5,088 bases of DNA from Paracoccaceae bacterium (GCA_026709725.1 JAPOSK010000495.1:1-5088); one strand, 5' to 3'. Shown: positions 1-5,088, numbered from the stretch's first letter. A program made the numbers and translations. Notes: generated by a model from the letters alone, not told the origin.

Positions 1-100
1 AATTGACTGCCGAAAAAAGTGAAAAAAGGTGTTTCTGAGGTAAAGACTTTCTGCTGGAAAGCCTCATCAAGCTACCATAGGTCCACTATCGGGAATTGCT
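1..100. other. AT-rich stretch, no recognisable gene
   Basis: All three forward frames are stopped within the first ~43 bases. There is a short near-tandem A-rich repeat, GAAAAAAGT at 12-20 followed by GAAAAAAGG at 21-29. I see no convincing promoter pair: a TTGACT at 3-8 has no good -10 box at the right distance. The base composition is lower in GC than the rest of the window, which fits a different origin from the genes downstream. Confidence 0.4.
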
Positions 101-304
101 GTGAAAACATTCCAAGCCTTTATCGCCGCGGCTAGTGATGATACAGTAAAGGACTCAGTTCTTATGTCCGCGACCCGGAGTATATTTGGAATATCTACTG
201 GTCTCGTAAACGCAAATGGTTTAGAACAGGAACTTGAGGTGAACTTTGTCGAGATAGGTCGCTCATCTTCGGAAGTGGCGACTAAAGCTTCTGTTGACAC
301 ATAA
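101..304 (+). CDS. Doubtful small ORF, 67 aa, unknown
   Basis: This is an open frame with a GTG start. It stays open upstream back to base 44, so it could also be the 3' end of a truncated gene whose start is not preserved. I recognise no family. The translation begins VKTFQAFIAAASDD and is rich in Ser, Ala and Val, with no transmembrane or DNA-binding pattern. The codon choices look compatible with coding, but an antisense frame (67-315) is open over the same bases, and the only ribosome-binding candidate is a weak CGGGA just upstream. It overlaps the first codons of the BrnT remnant by a few bases. It may simply be chance, or part of foreign sequence that replaced the toxin's original 5' end. 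Confidence is low. Confidence 0.22.
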   Translation: MKTFQAFIAAASDDTVKDSVLMSATRSIFGISTGLVNANGLEQELEVNFVEIGRSSSEVATKASVDT

Positions 305-551
305 TTCAGAGCCAAAATTCTGCCGCGGTTTTGATTTCGCCTATGCCAAGCGGGTATTCCTGGATTCGCGACGCGTAGTTGCGCAGGACCGTTGGCACGG
401 ACTATGGCGAAGGTCGGTTCTAGGAACCATCAATGGCAGGGTGTACGCGGTCGTCTTCACGATGCTCGACTCTGCGACCCGCATTGTTTCCGCTCGCAAG
501 GCCAGCGCAAAAGAGATCGAAAACTATGATCACTACACACATCGAAGTTGA
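294..551 (+). pseudogene. brnT: BrnT-family toxin remnant (RelE-like ribonuclease), degraded
   Basis: BrnT toxins (PF04365) are ~90-aa RelE-fold ribonucleases of type II toxin-antitoxin systems. Seen here: the core GFDFAYAKRVFLD at residues 12-24, VVAQDRWH at 28-35, LGTINGRVYAVVFT at 43-56 and TRIVSARKASAKE at 62-74. These match the family's hallmark order (RG-DFA..VF, DxRxDYGExRF, GxxxGRxxxVVxT, RIISARKA). Two defects are visible. The usual N-terminal F-x-W-D-x-x-K segment is absent, and the only start is a TTG at 294 with foreign-looking leading residues. Also, the DYGExRF motif is missing from the open frame but sits intact one frame over at 400-420. The sequence therefore carries an extra base near 399 and a missing base near 421, which together restore the frame. 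The gene ends inside the antitoxin gene (26-base overlap), a typical toxin-antitoxin arrangement. The toxin is probably inactive, though a divergent functional copy cannot be excluded. Confidence 0.68.
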
Positions 552-987
552 TCCAGACAATCCTGCCACCTTCCCCAAAGGACGAATCAGGCCCGCTGAG
601 GTGGATGGCACCACTGCAGCGCAGATCGCCCGGCAGCAACGGGAGGACGGGACGGAGGCGATGCGGGACATGACGAGGTACGCCCGCCGCATTCGTCGCT
701 GCCAGGGACTGACGCAAGTCGAGATGGCGCGGCGCATCGACGTATGGCGGGAGACGATCCGCAACTGGGAACAGGGCAGTTGCTGTCCCACCATTGCTAG
801 GCGCACCCTGCTGCGGATTTTCGACAAGTCCCCGGAGACCGCGCTCCACATCCTGGTCTTACGGGTTGCAAGTAGCACCATTAGCGCACTTCGCCTATAC
901 TTCGGAACGCGACTGGGCACTTGCGGCAAGTGGATTCTCGGGTCTGCCCATTTCGCCACGGGGAATCATAAAGGTTTGCGGCAATGA
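526..987 (+). CDS. XRE-type helix-turn-helix antitoxin/transcriptional regulator
   Basis: This is predicted to be the DNA-binding antitoxin partner of the BrnT-like gene, which it overlaps by 26 bases. Such proteins neutralise the toxin and repress their own operon. The 153-aa product starts MITTHIEVDPDNPATFPKGR at an ATG preceded by AAAGAG about 10 bases upstream. Residues 45-60 form a basic helix (AMRDMTRYARRIRRCQ). Residues 62-84 form the helix-turn-helix, LTQVEMARRIDV followed by ETIRNWEQG, which is the classic XRE/HigA-like signature. Residues 94-107 (TLLRIFDKSPETAL) match the usual end of this antitoxin group, whose members I recall stopping shortly after this point. The remaining ~45 residues, from VLRVASSTIS on, resemble nothing I know and look like run-on translation after a lost stop or a frameshift. 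The present stop overlaps the next ATG by 4 bases (ATGA). The fold call is strong; partnership with BrnT rests on position and similarity. Confidence 0.8.
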   Translation: MITTHIEVDPDNPATFPKGRIRPAEVDGTTAAQIARQQREDGTEAMRDMTRYARRIRRCQGLTQVEMARRIDVWRETIRNWEQGSCCPTIARRTLLRIFDKSPETALHILVLRVASSTISALRLYFGTRLGTCGKWILGSAHFATGNHKGLRQ

Positions 988-1691
988 CAAATGAGGCTGT
1001 GGTGCAATGCGACGGATCCAACGTTGACGCCAAACTTTTCGAAATGTCCATCGTTCTGGTCGCAGACCAGAACGATCCGTCAATCCTGAATCCTGATATG
1101 TTGCGTTACAAAGGGATTGTGGATGAAGCACTTAATTTGAGCGAGCCGCCACTGTCAATGCCCGTGTATTCGCAAGTGGTTTACGAAAGGGGCATCACCA
1201 TAAGAGCCGAACCGAATCGATTCACATTCGTGCAAGCTGGACAGCCGCTGGATGAAGATGATTGCGCGATTCCGAAAATCGCCGAGCACTTCGTGGATCA
1301 GGTGTCCCATATTCCATACAAGGCGGTTGGCGTCAATGCGAAACTCTTCCATCCCATTGGCGAGAACTCGACGCACCGCCTGACCGATTGTCTTATCGGC
1401 AGTGGCGGTTGGGCATCATTCAAGGATGTCCTGCCCGAAATTGAGCTCAAGTCAATGTATCGCTATGAAGGCAGGAGAATTACGCTGGACGTTGGCGGCG
1501 TAAGCGAGATTATGGATGGTGGTGCAGCCGAGCCAGGTTATCTCCATCAAGCTAACGTGCATCGAGATATCGGCGCAAACGACCAGAGGGAGCGAATCCG
1601 AATGGTATTGGACATTGTTGGCAATTGGAGAGAGGATGTGTCGGACATCAAACGTCTTGTGAAGAAGTATCAATCGAGGATTCTTGCCTGA
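984..1691 (+). CDS. Conserved hypothetical protein A (235 aa), first gene of a three-gene cassette
   Basis: Function unknown. The ATG at 984 overlaps the upstream TGA (ATGA) and has AAAGG at 970-974, 9 bases away, as a good ribosome-binding site. An alternative start at 1044 begins MSIVLVADQNDP. That is where the recognisable part starts, so the first 20 residues may be an extension. From memory the protein resembles a scattered family of ~220-230-aa uncharacterised bacterial proteins. The shared pattern is IVLxxDxxxPxIxNPxxL with GIV at residues 23-46, an EPNRFTF strand at 76-82, HIPYKAVGVN at 109-118 and a C-terminal helical tail containing IVGNW (211-215). No signal peptide, membrane segment, nucleotide-binding loop or nuclease motif is seen. 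A perfect 12-bp inverted repeat lies near the start. Its stop overlaps the start of gene B by one base (TGATG), indicating translational coupling. The coding call is firm; the family link is recalled, not tested. Confidence 0.82.
   Translation: MTNEAVVQCDGSNVDAKLFEMSIVLVADQNDPSILNPDMLRYKGIVDEALNLSEPPLSMPVYSQVVYERGITIRAEPNRFTFVQAGQPLDEDDCAIPKIAEHFVDQVSHIPYKAVGVNAKLFHPIGENSTHRLTDCLIGSGGWASFKDVLPEIELKSMYRYEGRRITLDVGGVSEIMDGGAAEPGYLHQANVHRDIGANDQRERIRMVLDIVGNWREDVSDIKRLVKKYQSRILA
1050..1076. repeat. Perfect 12-bp inverted repeat with 3-base loop near the start of gene A
   Basis: ATCGTTCTGGTC at 1050-1061 is followed by GCA (1062-1064) and its exact complement GACCAGAACGAT (1065-1076). It lies 66 bases after the ATG at 984, or 3 bases after the alternative ATG (1044-1046). 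There is no U-tract after it, so it is not a standard terminator. It could act as an operator or as an mRNA hairpin affecting translation of gene A. Confidence 0.8.
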
Positions 1692-2350
1692 TGGACGCGC
1701 AAGTTGAAAGCGTGGCAGCAAGCTACCCGGCCAATTCATCATACAAATCAGCCATGGACCCGCTGATGGAGGGGTTCGCGCCGTCTTGGAATCAGCGCAC
1801 TGGCGAGGAAGACCCTGACTACGAGAGTTCACTCTTGCGGTGGTGGAAAGAAACCGGTGAAAAACTCCAGGCAATGTATATGGAGGACGATGATAGCAGC
1901 GTCTTTGAATTGGATGTCGATTCAAGTGCCGCAGGAAGTCCGCCAAACAAAATCTGGTTTATTGAAACAGCCTGGGAGCGAAATCAGGACTTGCGGGCCG
2001 TACTTGAAGATCTATGCCAAGCGACTCGGGAAGCGTGGGAAGAAGGATATCCGATTCCGTCAGACTTGGCCTTGGCAAACGCCCGTTTTTTGTTGCGGGC
2101 AGCATTCAAGTACGCGCGCCTACGTTATGAGGTATATCCCACGCCGGACGGCGAAATCGCTATTGATGCTTCTGCGGGACGGGGGTGCTCGGTTTTGTTG
2201 CTTTGCGAATCCGAAGGTGGAGTGCTGTGCCTCGTTAATATGAATGGCAAACTCAGGCGAGCGCGCTTTTCAGACGCGCTACGGCTGCCGGATGGATTCG
2301 TGTGCGAGGCATTGGACGAGATGGTGCTGTCAGAAGTCACGAGGACATGA
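1691..2350 (+). CDS. Conserved hypothetical protein B (219 aa), second gene of the cassette
   Basis: Function unknown. I chose the ATG at 1691 because it forms a TGATG junction with gene A; longer in-frame starts would run back into A. The N-terminal ~90 residues are acidic and probably partly disordered (EDPDYESS at 40-47, EDDDSS at 65-70). The C-terminal part holds the recognisable pattern: AWEEGYPIPS (115-124), an Ala/Leu-rich helix (ALANARFLLRAAF), then VYPTPDGEIAID (148-159) and two predicted beta strands, SVLLLCES and GVLCLVNMNG. This W-x-G ... P-S ... V-x-P-T-P-D-G-E-I arrangement recalls a widespread group of small uncharacterised bacterial proteins with an NWDG...PTPDGEI core, often seen next to other accessory genes. 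There is no catalytic motif that I can defend. The last bases overlap the ATG of gene C by 4 (ATGA). Gene B is intact with no internal stops. Possibly a scaffold or adaptor, but that is speculation. Confidence 0.82.
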   Translation: MDAQVESVAASYPANSSYKSAMDPLMEGFAPSWNQRTGEEDPDYESSLLRWWKETGEKLQAMYMEDDDSSVFELDVDSSAAGSPPNKIWFIETAWERNQDLRAVLEDLCQATREAWEEGYPIPSDLALANARFLLRAAFKYARLRYEVYPTPDGEIAIDASAGRGCSVLLLCESEGGVLCLVNMNGKLRRARFSDALRLPDGFVCEALDEMVLSEVTRT

Positions 2351-2778
2351 CATCGGCGGAAGACTTCGCGCCAAGTGAGAATCTTGGCCGAAGTGTCTTC
2401 TCTAGCAGACAGGCCAAACGGGCGATTCGCGGGATTGTGCCGTTCCATGTTTTCTTGGAAAAGGAAGGCGAGCCGTTGATCTCCGTGGACAGGCTCGACA
2501 AATCAAAATCACAGGAAGCACTGCAAATTGCACAGTCTATCGCGACTTCGCGAGACAGGACTTTCTACGGTTGGGCAGCTGTCACGGCCGATGTGGCCGC
2601 TTCCAACGGCAGACGGGTGACTCCATCGCCGCAACCCGGCAATCCATTCCACGCGGACATCGTGCTGCCAGCCCCTGCCATTGAAGACCGGGACGAACAA
2701 AAGCAGCATGCACAAGAACTTGCCACCGAGGCTCAATGGCGCGGACTCGACGAGGTTCGCCAGCCCGATATCCGTTAA
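2347..2778 (+). CDS. Conserved hypothetical protein C (143 aa), third gene of the cassette
   Basis: Function unknown. The ATG at 2347 overlaps the stop of gene B (ATGA) and is preceded by an ACGAGGA ribosome-binding site; longer in-frame starts would lie inside gene B. Features in order: a Ser/Arg-rich start; GIVPFHVFLEKEGEPLISVDRLD (29-51), which looks like a beta-hairpin core; a helix around EALQIAQSIAT (57-67); RTFYGWAAVTA (71-81); the motif NPFHADIVLP (99-108); and an amphipathic C-terminal helix, DEQKQHAQELATEAQW (116-131). I associate the SVDRL, FYGWA and P-[FY]-HADI-x-LP combination with a family of short uncharacterised bacterial proteins. His102 and Asp104 of HADI are the most likely functional residues, but that is inference. 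A strong imperfect hairpin sits 10 bases into the coding sequence. The gene ends only ~18 bases before the proposed insertion-sequence end, so any native terminator may have been displaced. Confidence 0.8.
   Translation: MTSAEDFAPSENLGRSVFSSRQAKRAIRGIVPFHVFLEKEGEPLISVDRLDKSKSQEALQIAQSIATSRDRTFYGWAAVTADVAASNGRRVTPSPQPGNPFHADIVLPAPAIEDRDEQKQHAQELATEAQWRGLDEVRQPDIR
2359..2400. repeat. Long imperfect hairpin at the start of gene C
   Basis: GAAGAC (2359-2364), TTCG (2365-2368) and GCCAAG (2370-2375) pair with CTTGGC (2383-2388), CGAA (2389-2392) and GTCTTC (2395-2400). That gives 16 Watson-Crick pairs, a 7-base loop, a one-base bulge (C2369) and a two-base bulge (2393-2394). It begins 10 bases after the gene C start codon. 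No U-tract follows. A translational or DNA-level regulatory role is inference. Confidence 0.6.
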
Positions 2779-2837
2779 TGTGAATGGTTAGTGCTACTGA
2801 GCTATGATAAAAAGTACTGAACATCGCGATTTGCTTT

Positions 2838-3374
2838 ATGTACAGTTGCTTCATTATGGCCCAATCGCAAATCAGCAGGACACTTCGAGGCAGGTCGGAA
2901 AGAGAACGGATATCCGCTCTGCTGGCACAGGAACATTTTTCTAGCCGTAGTGCATTAAGCCGTCGGGTCTGCGAGGAATTCTGCTTTCTTGATCCCAAGG
3001 GCCAGTTGCAGATTTCCACTTGTCTCAAAGCACTGACCTCGCTGGCTCGACAGGATCCTGACATTCAATTGCCGCTGCTGTCTTCACCGGTGATCGACAA
3101 CTCCCCACGACTATTGGCGGATGGGGTGTCGGAACCCCTTGAGGTTCCCTCACATCCCTCTCGGATTCAGTACCTCGATCTGATGCTGGTAGACACGCCG
3201 GATCAGCGTAGCCTATGGAACACGCTGATACAGGGCGAGCATCCCCACGGCCTGACGACTTTTGTTGGTTGTCAGATACGCTATCTGATCGGCTCAGCCC
3301 ATGGTTGGCTGGGGGCGGTAGTCTTCTCGTCCTCGTCCCGTCGGGTAGCGGCCCGGGATCGGTGGATGAACTGA
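2838..3374 (+). pseudogene. Transposase fragment 1: N-terminal DUF4338 (DruA-like) region
   Basis: This is the first segment of the broken transposase. The ATG at 2838 opens the frame, but the ATG at 2856 (MAQSQISRTLRGRSERERIS) may be the natural start. The early part contains SALSRRVCEEF and DPKGQLQ, the small winged-helix-like pattern that precedes DUF4338 domains. Then QYLDLMLVDTPDQRSLWNTL, GEHPHG, GCQIRYLIGSAHGWLGAVVFSSSS and ARDRWMN follow the DUF4338 (PF14236) consensus closely, including the conserved RYLI-S-HG-LGA-F-S block. The frame stops at TGA 3372-3374, where relatives as I recall them have Trp (RWIGW-type motif), suggesting TGG changed to TGA. Directly after the stop the same frame continues to match: SEAQCRDYLHRVVCLSRFLI, then RPGVCCPHLASYV (ending at 3473). 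This is therefore a nonsense mutation and not a true gene end. Confidence 0.8.
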
Positions 3375-3985
3375 AGTGAGGCACAGTGTCGAGACTATCT
3401 GCATCGGGTGGTGTGCCTCAGTCGCTTCCTGATCCGTCCTGGGGTGTGCTGTCCACATCTGGCCAGTTATGTGTGAGGGCGGTGTTACGCCGCTTTCCCG
3501 GAGACTTTGACTCTCGTTACGGCTACCGGCCTTGGCTGGTAGAGAGCTTTGCCGATGCGGGATATGATGGAACCTGTCTGCTGGCGGCCAACTTTCTGCG
3601 GGTAGGAGAGACGGCGGGGCGAGGTCGCCAGGATGTGCGTAACGAACATGGCCGCACAGTCAAGACGGTGTTGATGTATCCGTTGTTTCGCCGCTGGCGG
3701 CAGCAGTTGGGTGTGCGGGAGGTGGCTTTGCACCCGATGCTGGCCCCGGGCGAGAGTTTGAATGGGAACGAGTGGGTGGTCAATGAATTTGGAGGTGCTC
3801 CCTTGAATGATCAACGACTATCGGCGCGGCTGGTGAAGAGCGTGGAGATGCTTGCGGCTTATGCGGGGCAGAAGATTAACGCCGACAGTCGCAGCGACCG
3901 CACATCGATCAATGCCTTCTACCGACTGATCGACATGCCAGAGGACTCAGCGGTCACGGTAGAGAACATTCTGGCTCCCCATTGA
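3375..3985 (+). pseudogene. Transposase fragment 2: end of DUF4338 and Tn5-type DNA-binding region
   Basis: The reading continues in frame 3 until 3473 (HLASYV), where a TGA follows at 3474-3476. Homology resumes in frame 2 at 3476 with RAVLRRFPGDFDSRYGYRPW, VESFADAGYDGTCLLAANF and VGETAGRGRQD, the C-terminal half of DUF4338. One base appears to be missing at about 3474-3475. Past a linker (RTVKTVLMYPL), the segment NEWVVNEFGGAPLNDQRLSA ... SINAFYRLIDMPEDSAVTVENILAPH matches the Tn5-type transposase DNA-binding domain (PF14706 type: W-x-x-x-E-F-G-x-A-x-L-x-D-x-R-L, then AYR-x-x). The frame ends at TGA 3983-3985, right after the APH motif, where relatives carry Arg (CGA to TGA). An open frame starting at 3386 uses bases that only make sense as homology from 3476 onwards. 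Confidence 0.78.
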
Positions 3986-4245
3986 GAGCGCAGTATTCAG
4001 CGCATCCATGGTCAGGGGAAGGCAACCGTGCAGCTACTTCAGGATGGCTCGGATCTACGGTTTGCGACGCGGCCAGGCTGCGAGGGTTTGCAGGTGGTAG
4101 GGCGCAACCAGACCAGTGCGCAGACACTGGGACTACACCTGCATGCCACGCCGGCAGTGAGCGCAGAGGGTTTGCCGTTGGGCTTGCTGCGGATGGGATT
4201 CGACGATCTGGTGAAGGGATCATCAAAGTCAGAGACACAACAGTA
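3986..4245 (+). pseudogene. Transposase fragment 3: first part of the DDE catalytic domain
   Basis: This fragment is in the same frame (frame 2) as the previous one, separated from it only by the TGA at 3983-3985. It reads ERSIQRIHGQGKATVQLLQD, then GSDLRFATRPGCEGLQVVGR, then NQTSAQTLGLHLHATPAVSA, then EGLPLGLLRMGFD. The Asp codon at 4043-4045 (in LLQDGSDLRF) corresponds to the first catalytic Asp of Tn5-type transposases (QDTTELDF in Tn5). The GLHLHATPAVS...GLPLGLLR block is typical of the family. The segment closes with TAG at 4243-4245 in a low-conservation linker after SKSETQQ; a single change from CAG would produce it. Translation could restart at GTG 4028, but a lone fragment of this kind would not fold into a working enzyme. 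Confidence 0.78.
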
Positions 4246-5088
4246 GCAGGAGGGACGGGAAAGCGAGGCAACCAGAGGAGCCCAAAGGCAGGCAAAGCAC
4301 AAAATGCAGTGCTGGAAGGATAGTTTCATGGACATGGTGCGGGCAGTGCGGGAGGTGGATGGCAGAACACGGATAGTGTCGGTATGTGATCGAGTGGCGG
4401 ACTGCTTCGAACTGTTTGAGATGCAGTGTCGACATCCTCGGGTGGAATTGCTGACGCGGGCGAGGCATGATCGGGTACTGGGATCACGGCAACCCAAGCT
4501 GTTTACGGTGATGCGCACAGGAGTGCCGGATGCTTTGATCGATATTGAGATCGAGGCACTGACGGCGCGCCACAAGTCGAGCCGGAAGCCAGCGCGTCCG
4601 GCTCGTCTCAATCGCTGCGCCACCTGTGAGCTGCGATACCGTCAGGTGATGCTACCAGCGACAGAGGCTGTAGCTGGGGTTGAGCCGCTGACGCTGTCGG
4701 CGGTGCATGTGGTGGAAATGAATGCGCCGCCGGGAGAGGATCCAGTTCAGTGGTATCTGCTCACCTCGCTTGGAGTTGGCAATGCAAATGAGGCGGCAGA
4801 GGTGGTGGGATATTATCTGCAGCGGTGGAAAGTGGAGGAATTCTTCCGGGTGCTGAAGTCGGGCTGCCGGGTGGAGTTTCTGCTTTTTCGCACGGCAGAG
4901 CGATTGCGGCGGGCCATAGCGATCAATGGGGTGATTGCCTGGCGGATCATGGTGATGACTCTGTTAGGGCGGCAGGTGCCTGACTGTGATCCAGAGTTGA
5001 TGTTCACTGACATGGAGCTGGTATTTTTGCGGGAATACGCTGTGGAGTTCGGATTACAGGCCCCGAGCCGATTGGGCGATGCGGTCTC
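4246..5088 (+). pseudogene. Transposase fragment 4: remainder of the DDE/YREK catalytic domain, runs off the window
   Basis: This fragment is open in frame 2 from 4246 to the last base; the first ATG is at 4304. Recognisable blocks are MVRAVREVDGRTRIVSVCDR, then VADCFELF, with the second catalytic Asp at 4388-4390; LLTRARHDRVLG; KSSRKPARPARLNRCA; VQWYLLTSLGVG; and YYLQRWKVEEFFRVLKSGCR. In the last block the YREK signature is complete: Tyr 4814-4816, Arg 4823-4825, Glu 4835-4837 (the third catalytic acid) and Lys 4856-4858, with the 3/4/7 residue spacing of Tn5 (Y319, R322, E326, K333). The downstream part, LRRAIAINGVIAWRIMVMTLLG and on to SRLGDAV, continues the conserved fold towards the dimerisation domain, which lies outside the window. 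This half carries no lesion that I can see, so the catalytic core is sequence-intact but separated from its DNA-binding parts by stops. Confidence 0.82.

Larger units (their letters stand above)
2797..5088 (+). mobile_element. IS4-family (Tn5/IS50-like) insertion sequence with DUF4338 domain, partial
   Basis: The element is defined by a transposase reading that begins at 2838-2856 and runs off the window end at 5088. Fitted together, it reads DUF4338 (DruA-like) region, Tn5-type N-terminal DNA-binding region, and DDE catalytic domain with the YREK signature of the IS4 superfamily. The left boundary is tentative: CTGAGCTATGATAAAAAGT at 2797-2815 shares its first four bases and its last AAGT with the Tn5 outside end (CTGA...AAGT) and lies at a plausible distance from the coding start. 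The right end is not in the window. The copy is decayed, so any transposition would need a transposase supplied by an intact copy elsewhere. Confidence 0.78.

Noticed and set aside
294..299. Exact TTGACA as a -35 box
   Set aside because: No good -10 at 15-19 bases downstream, and it would lie inside the toxin remnant with no start codon following.
67..315. Antisense ORF of 82 aa opposite the small forward ORF
   Set aside because: No recognisable motif and no clear ribosome-binding site; it covers the same bases as the forward frame and the brnT junction, so at most one of the two is real and neither is well supported.
896..901. TATACT as a -10 box for a promoter before gene A
   Set aside because: Good -10 match, but no acceptable -35 at 16-18 bases upstream (the region reads around TAGCAC); not enough to annotate.
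420..959. Long antisense ORF (179 aa) opposite the HTH gene
   Set aside because: Arg/Ser-rich translation typical of the shadow of a GC-rich coding frame; the forward frame has a clear helix-turn-helix signature.
794..994. Forward ORF overlapping the 3' end of the HTH gene as a separate gene or as the frameshifted true C-terminus
   Set aside because: It stays open past the HTH stop, but its translation shows no family similarity I recognise and gives no better ending for the antitoxin than the present frame.
3131..3148. 6-bp inverted repeat GGAACC / GGTTCC
   Set aside because: Short, inside transposase coding sequence, and expected by chance.
2838..3985. Druantia-type anti-phage locus based on the DruA-like domain
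   Set aside because: The domain is in a transposase context with Tn5-type DNA-binding and DDE regions downstream, and no helicase (DruE) or other Druantia gene is present.
4578..4605. 9-bp inverted repeat CGAGCCGGA / TCCGGCTCG with 10-base loop
   Set aside because: It sits in the conserved, Arg/Pro-rich part of the transposase (KSSRKPARPAR), where such GC-rich matches arise from codon use; no regulatory context.

Overview
The window looks like a decaying accessory region of a bacterial chromosome. It is probably from a Pseudomonadota member with a moderately high GC genome: codon use is mostly G/C-ending, the protein families are ones I associate with Gamma- and Betaproteobacteria, and the first ~300 bases are visibly more AT-rich. 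The taxonomic call is an inference and is weak. No rRNA, tRNA or CRISPR array is visible.

Layout, all on the + strand. (1) 1-293: an AT-richer stretch with one doubtful small ORF (101-304) and no recognisable gene. (2) 294-987: a damaged toxin-antitoxin pair. A BrnT-type toxin remnant (294-551) has lost its usual N-terminus and carries a +1/-1 frameshift scar. It overlaps by 26 bases an XRE-type helix-turn-helix antitoxin/regulator (526-987) with a run-on C-terminus. (3) 984-2778: three tightly packed genes of unknown function (here A, B and C), whose starts and stops overlap by 4, 1 and 4 bases, counting the HTH gene. Strong hairpins lie just inside A and C. (4) About 2797 to the window end: the left and central part of an IS4-family (Tn5/IS50-like) insertion sequence. 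Its transposase carries an N-terminal DUF4338 (DruA-like) domain and is inactivated by three in-frame stops and one frameshift, although its DDE and YREK catalytic residues are still readable.

How the parts may relate: the overlaps chain the HTH gene to A, B and C, so in the present sequence the HTH protein could be the first gene and autoregulator of a four-gene operon. The A-B-C trio is the best candidate for an undescribed system here. All three reading frames are intact while both flanks are pseudogenised, which suggests (but does not prove) selection on the trio. I recognise sequence patterns in each but cannot assign a biochemical function. The DUF4338 domain should not be read as a Druantia defence system, because here it is part of a transposase.
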